Shown here: positions 1-9,388 of the stretch, piece after piece
How the letters are laid out: every line of letters begins with the position of its first letter
How positions within the stretch are numbered: position 1 is the stretch's first letter
From: Chromera velia
Lineage: Eukaryota > Sar > Chromeraceae
Length of the DNA: 33,446 bases
Direction: 5' to 3'
NCBI GenBank assembly: GCA_018398765.1
Contig: JAHBMJ010001253.1
Location: forward strand, 1 to 33,446
Position numbers and translations under genes: made by a program
Notes under the pieces: generated by a model
What the model was told of the DNA's origin: nothing
Databases searched by the model: none
What the model saw: only the letters and a program-made list of their open reading frames with translations

Positions 1-8
1 GCGTGTGT

Positions 9-50
<42 letters not shown>
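1..50. repeat. (GT)n microsatellite at window edge
   Basis: An almost pure GT dinucleotide run opens the window. The following stretch to about 848 is AT-richer, contains (AATC)n-like runs near 505-525 and 668-686, and shows no convincing coding sequence. Open frames here are low-complexity or random. Confidence 0.9.
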
Positions 51-848
51 ATGCATGAGTGGGGTGGGCAGGGTGGGACAGAATCATTAATTGTCAGAAT
101 GAAAAGTGCGTCACGCACGTGTTATGAAAGCTTACAAATATTTCACGTTGTTTATGGTAGCTTCATGCAGGCATTCACCCTTCAAAAGAGTTGAACTGGT
201 AAGATTAGCATGATTTCACACTGGCATGCATTAGTAAATGCATTAATTGATTTTAGAGTTTAATCATACTTTTTAAGTTGTTAACTACTAATTATTTTGC
301 TTTGTAAGCTGCTATTAACCTGCTTCATAACTGCTTTATGAGTAATTTAAGGTCCTAAATCTTTCTAGATTGCGAGAAATAAACTTCAAAGTTTGTTGGA
401 TTCTAGGTAGAATTTCATAAAATCCAGATGATTATAGATTGAATATATTAGATTCCACGGTAAATTCCAGTAAATTTCATCCCTCGAGTGAACTTGAAAC
501 TAATCGATCAATCAATCAACCAAATCTAGAATTAAAGAAATCTAATCAGATTCGACTAAATTCCCAAGGAGTCAAGGACTTTAACCTGGTTTTGTAGGGA
601 TAACAATGTCAGTCTGTCATTACAGTCAGTGTATATACTTAAATAATATCCCTAGGGCGGAACATATCAATCAATCAATCAATCAATACTTTAAAATTAT
701 TTTCAGACACTTTTTTTTATATATTTGTTTTACTAGCTTTTGTGCTCCAACTCTCAACCGGGGTTTCAAATTCACAAATTGGTCCACTCACATACATATT
801 CTGTTTCTTTTTTCAAACAAAGACCATGGTCAGATGGACACGGTTAAA

Positions 849-1471
849 TTAGATGATCTTTTTCGATCGGAAGAAAGTGCGGAAGTAGTAAGCTTGGAGA
901 GACGCAACAGCCAGCATGATGAAGACCGAGAGGGCGGTGAAGATCATCACCCTGTCGGCAGTGCTGTCGTTCGTTTGCCGCATCCGTTCCTCCCTCTCCC
1001 GCATATACAGGATATTCGAGTGGTACAGCTTCAAATCGTCCGCAGCCTTGCGGAGAGAAGTCATCATGGGGTCTAGATGCCTGCATGCACGCATGCACAC
1101 ATGCATTCATCCGGTCATCATCCAGGTGACACAGCTTGTAAATCCACACAAAAGAAGCTTACTCTCTTTCTCTCTCACAGACGCACGCCACGCAGAGAGA
1201 CAGAGAATCGCAAGGACAACCAGAGCGCGGGAGACACAAGAGAACAGACGGAAGTGCGCTTTCGTCGATCAACATGAATAATCACCACTCTCACTCGCTG
1301 CCAATAGAGAAAGATCTGAATTTGCAACCATGAAGAAAGAGATGGGGAAAAGGTGGCAGCAATAAAAAGAATGTAAATCAAACAGTAAATGGAATCAGGA
1401 AGTACGTGCGAACAGGAAAGGGTGTGACGCAAACAATCAAATGCAGTGGGGTGAGAACGAAAGAATCTCTC

Positions 1472-1537
<66 letters not shown>

Positions 1538-3007
1538 TGAGAGTGTGTGTGTGACAGAGAGAGACAGACAGACAGACAGAGAGACAGAGAAAGGGAGAGA
1601 TACACACACAGAGAGAGAGAGAGAGAAAAAGAGAGAGAGAGAGAGAAAGAGAGACTGAATCGCAGACTAGATGGATGGATGAATGAGGGAGTAGGCTGGT
1701 GAGTGAGTGAGTGGGAGTGTGAATGAATAAAGAAGGGGCCGCATGCCGCACTCACGCACACACTTGCACCCACTCACTTACTTGCTTACTTACTTTCCCA
1801 CACAAGCACGCACACAAGGACACAAACAAGCGAACACACAAGCCGAAATGCACACACGGGAATACACCCACACACACACAGGCACTTGCAAACTATCCAA
1901 CCAACCATTCTTCCTGTTTTCTTTCCCTCATGCTTTTCTACCATTTGCCCTCTCGTGTCCCCATTTCTTCCTCACGCATTCTCTTAGTCCAATTCCCTCT
2001 CTTTCCCCTCTCTTCTTCACTCCGTGTGCGTGTGCAGTGTTTAAGAGCAGAGGACTCGCAGGGAGAGGCAAAAAAAAGCGAATTCTGACTGACGTGGGAG
2101 GAGGAAAATTCTACTTCCTGTCTACTTAATTCCTTCTGTCCAATTCTTTCTTTCTAAAGGGGGGAGGCGGATCGAGTTCGGTGGTGAACTCAGTCGATCC
2201 GTTTGGCCTGCCTTATTTGCCCAGTGGTTCGCCAGAGCCTAAGTGGTGGCTCACCGGCTTTAACCGCCTCAATTCATTTTTTTCAAATTCAATTTGTGAT
2301 CAGTCGTATGAAGGGAAAGTGCCCCCTGCAATGCTTTCTTTCTTTGCAAGCTGACTGTGCAACAAATGCTCTCATTTCCGCACTGTTTCTGTCCAAATCC
2401 GCAGATACAAAGGTGGAGACGAGACGGTTTGGCTGGACGGGGATGGAAAGATGGGAAGAGGGTAAGTAAGACAATTGCGTTATTACTGGGATGGAGGGAG
2501 GGAGGGAGGGCATAGGAAAGCTGCCTCGTTGAAGAAATGGGCCCTGGAGGCAATTGCGCACTTCAAGCTGAAGCTAACTACTTGAGCACTCACACAGAAA
2601 CAGATGACCCGACAGAACAGCAGAGCCAACTGACTGACTGACTCTTTTTTTGCAATTTGGGAGTAGTCCCTTGCGTGAGCGCCCCACTTAATAGAGAGCC
2701 ACACGGTGACTCCCTTCTTCGACAGGTTCTGTACGCAGAACATGTGCGTGCCTGGTTGGTTGGTCGTGAAGGCTGTCTTGATATCTGTCTTTTCCTTGTC
2801 GGTGAATATAGTGGCCGACGGATCTGCCACAGAGACGCCTATCTCTGCCTCCCCCTTCGTGTTGAACTCAGTCACCAGCAGCGTGTGCTTGGATAATTCC
2901 TCCCCAAAACATTTTTTCTGGGAAGAGTTCAGGTCAATCGACACATCAATGCCATCGGCCAGGGACAAAAGTAAGACAAAAAGACCCAACACAAACACAA
3001 ACACCAT
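849..3007 (-). CDS. p24/TMED (emp24/gp25L) family cargo receptor, two exons
   Basis: Type I membrane protein of COPII/COPI vesicles, acting in ER-Golgi cargo sorting. Exon 1 is 3007-2643 and exon 2 is 1080-849 (minus strand). They join at a GTCAGT donor and TGCATGCAG acceptor, with a split Glu codon, to give 198 aa. Residues 1-19 are a signal peptide (MVFVFVLGLFVLLLSLADG). Residues about 20-107 form the GOLD domain, with the usual two cysteines at 33 and 91. The family-typical WGAHARDYSQIAKKEHLDP segment follows across the splice junction. Next come a coiled coil (LYMREREERMRQTNDST), one TM segment (about 166-186) and a short tail with FF and a C-terminal KKII dilysine signal. Length matches the family (about 200-215 aa). 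The tail and the segment after GOLD resemble the delta class. The 1.56-kb intron holds simple repeats. The gene looks intact. Confidence 0.93.
1465..1640. repeat. compound CT/CA/GA microsatellite in the p24 intron
   Basis: Consecutive runs of (CT)n, (CA)n, (GA)n, (GACA)n and (GA)n lie inside the p24 intron. (GATG)n and (GAGT)n patches follow to about 1720. The long open frames crossing this region are low-complexity artefacts. Confidence 0.9.
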
Positions 3008-3822
3008 TGTCGTGAGATAAGAGGCGGGGGGCGGGGGAAGATTTTGTTTATTGGCCCAGACGATTTTTGTATTGCCTCAGCGACCTCCTGCTACAACGCT
3101 CGTCCTTCCAGGACATGCAGTGGAGCAGAGAGACAATCGCTCTGCAGACAGAAACCGCAAAGGATGGAAGCCCCCTAGGCCGGAAGTTGTCGATAACACG
3201 TCACGAATTGAGGGCTTTTCAGTCTGAGCAAGCCGACACCCTTGGAAACGTTCTCACTCTTCTCGTACAGGGGGGGGGACTTTCCTTCCTTTCAGACTTC
3301 TTGACCGAAGCGAACGAATGTACGTGATTCCTACAAACAGTGCACCCTTCGATCTGCCTGGACAGCACGCGAAGAAAGGGCCTGAGTGAAGAACACGGTC
3401 TACCCGAGAGAGGTCCACAAAATAAACCGTGCCAGGATGTGCCAGGAGACGAGTGCACACATACAGTTCAAACTTTGCGGACAGCGCTCCCCGGCCCGCA
3501 TGCAGGCCGCACGCGCGGCCGCGCATGCATGAGGCGCGCGGCATCATCGTCGACATGCATGCAATTGCATGCATGCATCAAAAATTGGAGGCAGAAATGC
3601 ATGAAGGCAGACTGAGGTGCATGGGATAAGGTTTGTATGTGTCTGTCATAGATGTCCGTCCTCTCAGCAATGAAACGTCACAGGAAATGCTTCGAGAAGC
3701 ATTTTCTCTATAGATCGTTGATTCCCCTTCTCAGTCGAAAGCTAGATATATTTTTCTTTCCGTGTCTCCACCCAAGTTTTTTATTTGAGGGGCTAGGATG
3801 ATTGCCGTCTCAGCCACCTAAG
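3008..3822. promoter_or_regulatory. divergent upstream region between the p24 and TMEM184-like genes
   Basis: The p24 ATG (3007, minus) and the TMEM184-like exon (from 3823, plus) point away from each other, so promoters for both should lie here. At 3497-3580 there is a cluster of GCATGC/TGCATGCA motifs. It includes a 22-bp perfect palindrome at 3554-3575, centred on AATT with TGCATGCA on both sides, next to a GC-rich stretch at 3508-3540. TGCATGCA is a known ApiAP2 binding motif in apicomplexans; use here is inference. No TATA-like element is assigned. The short open frames in this interval show no recognisable protein. The first, Met-bearing exon of the TMEM184-like gene may also lie here but was not found. 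Confidence 0.4.
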
Positions 3823-4834
3823 CATGGATACTGATTGTTGTCGTTCTCTTCTTCGTGGCGGCGACGTCTACCGCTCTCTCTGCCAACATCATTATGCAGC
3901 AGGAGAAGAAGAACCCCTTTGCAAAGGTGCGTTCCACGATGCACTGGATGGTAGCCATGATGTCGGTCTACAGCTGGACCGCATTCAGTGCCTTCGTCCT
4001 GTCTCGTCAGGAGGTCCCCTGGTTTCACCTCTGTGTGATCCTGCGTGAGCTCTACAAGAGCTTTGTGGTGCTTGCTTTCACTCTCTAGTTCACTCTTTTT
4101 ATCCTCCACTACCTGACGACCATAATTCCCAAGGAGCGGAAAGCCGGGCTCCAAAAGCAGTATTACCCCTTCATAATCGATCACGAGCCCCCGTCTACGT
4201 GCTGCAGACGACTGGAAAAAGGCGTGATATTTGTCCGCTGGACTGTCCTGGGGGGTCTTCGGTTTGCTGTGTACGCTATCCCTGATGTGATAATTCGTCT
4301 GCTGGCATTCTACGTGAGGTACGGCTGCGGGCACGCGACTGCGAGCGACTGGCTGCTGGGAGTCACCGGAAGTCTTCAAACAATTTCGTCTTGCGTGGCC
4401 ATCACGGCAATGTGTCTCTTTTTTTAGGCCACTGAGGAGCACTTGAAATCACTGAAAGCGGAACTGAAGTTCCTGGCGGTCAGGGGCGTGGTCTGCTTCT
4501 GTTTCTGGCAGGGAGTCGGATTTGACAGTGAGTTCGAAATACATACGCAGTTCGGATCCCTAGCTCCGCGTCTCCTTTCTTATATCCCTTTGTAGTTCTT
4601 TTTTGTTCTCTTAATGGCCTTCCTCCCTCCTCTTAATCCTTCTCCACGATGCAGTTGCGGCCTACTGTGAATACCTCGAGCCGGGAGCGAGTCTGAGTGT
4701 ACTCTTTCAGAACGGAGAGCAGGTCAGAGAGGAAAAATCTAGAGGAAAAATGTGCTTGCGGGCTTCCGTCTGTATGCGTGACAGAGGGGGAGTCTCAAAG
4801 AGAGATTATCAGAGAGAGATTATGTATGTGTATA

Positions 4835-4878
<44 letters not shown>

Positions 4879-4946
4879 TGTGTGTGTATGTGTGTGTGTG
4901 TGTGTGTGTGTATGTGTGTGTGTGTGTGTATGTCTGTGTGTATGTA

Positions 4947-4980
<34 letters not shown>

Positions 4981-4981
4981 G

Positions 4982-5072
<91 letters not shown>

Positions 5073-5094
5073 TGTGTATGTGTGTGTGTGTGTN

Positions 5095-5136
<42 letters not shown>

Positions 5137-5725
5137 TGTGTCAGTACATGTGTGTGCGTGCGTGTTTCTGTTTGTCTGTTTCTGTGTCTTTGCGTATCTG
5201 TATATCTTTGCGTATGTATATATGTGTGAGAGAGAGAGAGAGTCAGAGAGCATACGTCTGACACTTTGTGAGTCAATGAGCAAATGCGTGAGCCTCATAG
5301 ACTGACTGACTGACCGTGCCAAGTTTTTTTTCTTTCTGTGTCTCGATTGGTGTTCTTCTTGTTCTTTTTGTTCCTTCAGCATCCCTTCGAACAAGTCTCG
5401 GAACGTCAAAGTCCTATGCATCGACTGATGAACGTTCCTGGGTGCTCCTTCTGTTCCCCTGGACGCTATGTTTCTCATACAGGTCGCGACCGCCTTGCAC
5501 AACGGTCTCATTGTCATGGAGATGCTCACTTTCGCCTTCCTCCACAGAGCGGCCTTCAGCCCTGAAGAGTTCGCATCGTGCTCTCAGAAGAAGCAGGAAG
5601 ACTTTTTGGCAAAGTCGATGACACTCGGAGAGAGAGAGGTCGGCTCAGCTGCATGTGAGACAGTCAAACGTGTGACGCCTGGAGGGAGTGAAACCGTTTT
5701 GCGCCAGCAGTCTCCCAGTTCTTGA
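3823..5725 (+). CDS. TMEM184 / organic solute transporter alpha (Ost-alpha) family membrane protein, frame interrupted by two TAG codons
   Basis: Multi-pass membrane protein of the Solute_trans_a family. Exons: about 3823-4527, 4655-4722, 5483-5725; donors GTGAGT (4528) and GTCAGA (4723); acceptors GATGCAG and CATACAG; phases agree. Hallmarks in order: a first TM (ILIVVVLFFVAAT), NPFAKVRSTMHWMVAMMSVY, RELYKSFVVLAF, the signature KFLAVRGVVCFCFWQG, and VATALHNGLIVMEMLTFAFL followed by FSPEEF. The C-terminus is hydrophilic. The frame contains TAG at 4086-4088 and 4425-4427, and TAA at 3819-3821 just before the exon. The last is explained if 3821-3822 is a splice acceptor. The second TAG sits where the family has Tyr (FY-x-A-T-x-E-x-L). 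The start exon is unresolved. The last exon could instead end at GTCGGC (5635) and continue at 6145. Family assignment is firm. Whether this is a pseudogene, uses unusual splicing, or holds sequence errors is open. Confidence 0.75.
4819..5150. repeat. long (GT)n/(TATG)n/(TC)n microsatellite in the second TMEM184-like intron
   Basis: About 330 bp of GT dinucleotides broken by TATG units, with one (TC)n block at about 5025-5055. It contains the window's only ambiguous base (n at 5094), which suggests an assembly or length-polymorphism problem. It lies wholly in the intron 4723-5482. Confidence 0.9.
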
Positions 5726-7119
5726 CTAGGTTCTTGAGGCAATCTAGATACTTTGTTTAATTTTGAAAGAGTACGGTGGGTGAAGTGAGAACCATTTGAG
5801 CCCTTCTAATCATGCAGTGAGCCTGCCTGTCTGGGAATTATTTTTCGGTAGCTGTCTATGTACGTCCTTCAATGCTTCTTTATATCTCTGCCTGTTTTTG
5901 TACATGCGTGCGTCTAGCTGTATCTATCTGTGCGTATGTCCAAGTCTGTCAGTACGTGTGTGTCGTCGAGCGAGAAACGGTGAGAAGAGGGTCATATAGT
6001 CCGTCTATGCATCCTCGGAAGTATTCCTTTAACTATCTTTAACTCTCTGACTGAATCATACATGTGTAAACAATTAATCTTTCTTCTCTTCCACGCTCTA
6101 TTATCTTTTCATTCCTTAAGCTCCATTCTGATCTTCCTCACAGGCTGAAGCAGAAATTCTGAAGAAGCCAGAAGAGAAGTCAGTCGTGAGATTAAATTTT
6201 TACTCCAGGGCCCGCACGCTTCCTGAGATCTTCTCACCAATTTCTTTTCATTCGTGTGTGTACACATATTTTTACATATTTTGTAGATGACAGTGCAAGA
6301 GATTCCGTAAAGTTACAGACCTTCACGCCACAGGCCTAGAGATCTTCGCTTTCTCAGGCCACGCCAGGTCGCTGCATGTGCATAACTTTCCCAAGCCGCG
6401 TTTGATTGTGAGCTACGCAATGCTTAATCATGTAAAATGCCCAAAAGTCGATACATGCATGCAGATCAGAAATATTAAGAGATTGAGGTAAAATCTTAGC
6501 ATCTTGATCTCGCTCCTTCACTGACAGAACTTCAAACTTCGAATCCAATTCCATCTCTGCTTGAATAAGCTGTAGAAGTTCAGTGAGTGCTAGGAGTCTA
6601 TAGCTTATTGCATTCCACACTGGTCTACCCTCCCCGTCCTTCTCGCTGAGGAGAACTGCAGCGATGACATGTTGAAGGCTGCAATTGAAGGAGGTGAAAG
6701 AGGTAGCACGGCTTCTTCAGAAAGTGTAGCCGGAGATATTCTTCCCTATATTGTGAGTGGAAATACATCCTCCAGCAAAAATAAACATAAGTGAAGACTA
6801 GGCGTAAGCATGCTGCTCCAGAAGTATAGAAAAGTTTAAAAACAAGCATCCTAGCTGAATTAAGTATAAATTAAAGAGAACTGCTTTTGTAAAGAACCGA
6901 ACTGCCTCGTGCATTGCCGCCGAACACTCGACGCCTCAGCGGCTATCCATCACTGACAGGCCAACGGGCCAACGGCGATGGCGTATGATGATGATGATTA
7001 TGATATATGAGATTCTACTTCTCAAATTGAAGGAATCAAGAGAGAAGAGCTAGGCGAGAGAGAGAAAAGAAAGAAAGAACTTTGAAAGAAAAAACTTTGA
7101 AAGAAAGAAAGAAAGAAAC

Positions 7120-7160
<41 letters not shown>

Positions 7161-7344
7161 AATTAAAGCAGAAGAGACCAGTGGGGGGAGGCACCTTCTA
7201 GTGGCTGCCACGTCACCACGTGAACGTTCTGGCTCTGCGTTGCTTATGACTCTGTTCCTGCCTGGACTTTCCATGAATACATCACTGCACATGATACAAA
7301 ATTAAGGGGACTTCTTAATATCAGTTCTCGCACTTCCTCCCTCC
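5726..7344. other. intergenic stretch without a recognised gene
   Basis: AT-richer than its neighbours. At 6144-6192 a splice-acceptor-like CCTCACAG is followed by a charged open segment (AEAEILKKPEEK), which could be an extra 3' exon of the TMEM184-like gene. Minus-strand open frames at 6354-6620 (88 aa) and 6625-6849 (74 aa) show no family features and are not called. A (GAAA)n/(GA)n microsatellite lies at 7062-7158. At 6973-7012 a GGCGATGGCGTAT motif is followed by GATGATGATG, and a similar unit recurs at 25845-25895. Confidence 0.5.
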
Positions 7345-8082
7345 CTACCTCCCTGCTTTCGTGTCCTGTCTCGGGGAGGTCTGTTTCTGTTGTGATTCCG
7401 CATCCGATTCGTCGCCGAACTCCGAGTCTCTCTCCTTTCTCTGTCGCTTACCGTCTGCTTCTGCCTCCGCGTGCTCACTTTGCCTTATTTCTTCCATTTT
7501 CCTTTTCTTTTTTCCCTCTTCTACATCCTTTCCTCCAGCCTCTGACTGAGATTCCATATTCGACTGTATCATAATGCTCGGTCTTTGGCCACTACCGCTG
7601 GCTGCTGCACCGCTGGAATGTCCTTCCTCCGTTCGCGGCAGACCTGGGGCCCGGTTGAGGCGATCTTTTCCCTCCGCACCCGTTACGGTAGCGCTTCTCT
7701 TGCTTGAGAACTCAGAGATCAACCGAAGCAGCACGTGCCCGTGACATCCCTCAGGAGCACACCAACACCCAAGCGTCTTTCCCTTCAGGTCCAAGAGAGA
7801 GTCCAACAACCCTGTTTGGCCCTTCTCTTTCTCTGCCTTCAACCTATCCCTCATGTACTCCTCGAAATTCACAAGCACAGTCTCTCCAGAGACGGACTTG
7901 GAAATCTTGAAGGGATTCGCGAACGGCGAGTCGCTCTCAGGGTACCGTCTGCCGTCCACAAACACAACGCCTCTCCGACCGATGTACACGTTTTGGGGAT
8001 CTGCTCTCCACTCCCTCAAATTGGCGTACTTTGGACGAATGAAGGCCACCTTGACGTTGACAACTGACATCGTGAATGTCAC
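7345..8082 (-). CDS. DUF4326 domain protein with charged C-terminal tail
   Basis: Single-exon gene of 245 aa. Its N-terminal half carries the DUF4326 pattern: VYIGR (32-36), SPFANPF (52-58), an FEEYMRDRL helix (73-81), LKGKTLGCWCAP (99-110) and CHGHVLLRL (113-121). The clustered Cys and His look like a metal- or ligand-binding site, but the family's function is not established. From about residue 125 the protein becomes a low-complexity Ser/Glu/Lys/Arg tail with basic patches (GKKKRKM, DGKRQRKERD), possible nuclear localisation signals. Two Met codons compete for the start, 8082 and 8070 (MSVVNVKVAF). The second lies right at the conserved domain, so the first 4 residues are uncertain. It is unusual here in having no intron and an undisturbed frame. 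Confidence 0.8.
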   Translation of the reverse strand: MTFTMSVVNVKVAFIRPKYANLREWRADPQNVYIGRRGVVFVDGRRYPESDSPFANPFKISKSVSGETVLVNFEEYMRDRLKAEKEKGQTGLLDSLLDLKGKTLGCWCAPEGCHGHVLLRLISEFSSKRSATVTGAEGKDRLNRAPGLPRTEEGHSSGAAASGSGQRPSIMIQSNMESQSEAGGKDVEEGKKKRKMEEIRQSEHAEAEADGKRQRKERDSEFGDESDAESQQKQTSPRQDTKAGR

Positions 8083-9388
8083 ACGAGTCAGGGAGTATGC
8101 GGTCGTTTGATGGTTGCTTGCCTGGAAAGACCTCTTATGTGTTCCCGCAACCCCCCGTCTACGTTGAACTATTTCGGTTCTGTCACTGATCCGCTTAATC
8201 CCGTCTCTCTTCCGAAATGCAGCAACAGTCTGAACTGCACTGTTCAGGTACGTTGCTGGTGTTTGTGTTGGTGCTGTAAGTCGTGCGCCCTCTGATGTTT
8301 AAAGGACCGTTGTCGCAGATGATGGAGCAGCTAGTGCATGGGACAGGAGACGCTGAGTGTTGACACACAAATCCAATGTTCACATCTTTTGATCGAGTCG
8401 ATCATATATATATGAATATGTCGATCATGCAGGCAGGCGCGATGCATGGCAGCTAGGCGCGCATGCATGCCTGCTAGCTGTGTTTTGACCGAGCTAAACA
8501 CTCGCGACCGACATATATGTGAGACCGCGATTGTGACCGATATGTGACCGCGATTGTGACATTTTTTACTCTGCACGCGTCACCAGCTGTGCATGACTGT
8601 GCATCTGCCCGATATACGTACACCTAGCTGTCTGTAGCCCTTGGTTGATTGAAGATCGGAGAGGCACTGGACCTGCCTGACAAGCACAGAGAAAAAAAAG
8701 AAGTTGCGGCTCCTGGATTCTCTTGGGTCAGTCTCCGGTTTGGTGCTAGAGGATGCGCATATCCATTCGTTCTTCTGTCAGCAGACCCCCTCTCAGTTGA
8801 GCCCAAACTCCTGCCCCGTTCACCCTCTTCATTGCCTTCTCAGAGTACACATCAAACGGTGCCGCTCCCGCCGTCTTTTCTCCCTGCCGGACAACTTTCT
8901 CGCTGAAGAATCTTCCCGTCTCCCCGTCTCCCGCCAGAATTTTACCTCTCTCTCTTCTGCACCCATATCGATAGCATCTTCAAAGCACTGCCATTTCCCG
9001 TTTTGCATTGCACTCTTGAAAATCGTTGAATGATGCATGCGTGCACGCTACCTTTGATCACATTAATTCGAGAGCGTCATCCCGTCCGGTTGCGTGCATG
9101 CAGGCAGCTAGACCAGCCTGAATTCCTCGTCTCCCGTTTCCGTGCTTGCAGCAGAGAGCGCCCCCCCGAGCCCCAAACGATCGAGAGAAAGCTAGGGCGA
9201 AGAGAGAGAGTGCACTCCAGGGAACTCTCTCGGAGGGAGCCGATGCAGGTGGTGGTCTCTTCTCCTCTCTGAAGACACCTCCCTGCCCTCCCTACAGTGA
9301 GTGACGTCAAAGCAGAACAGGGCACATCACACATCGAGAGCAACTCTCTTCCTTCCTGGTACACCAACCACACCGGAGGGAGTTCATC
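8083..9388. promoter_or_regulatory. divergent upstream region of the DUF4326 and coiled-coil genes
   Basis: Lies between the DUF4326 start (8082, minus) and the coiled-coil gene start (9389, plus), so it should hold both promoters. GCATGC-type motifs cluster at 8428-8475 and again at 9031-9050 and 9093-9105. At 8523-8560 a 15-bp unit (GACCGCGATTGTGAC) occurs twice, 23 bp apart. No TATA-like element is claimed. The open frames across 8649-9272 lack conserved features and look like chance frames. Confidence 0.35.

Noticed and set aside
3824-4048. ATG-initiated plus frame beginning MDTDCC
   Set aside because: Out of frame with the conserved TMEM184-like sequence that covers the same bases.
4697-5529. 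Long Cys/Val and Thr/His open frames
   Set aside because: Products of the GT/CA microsatellite in an intron.
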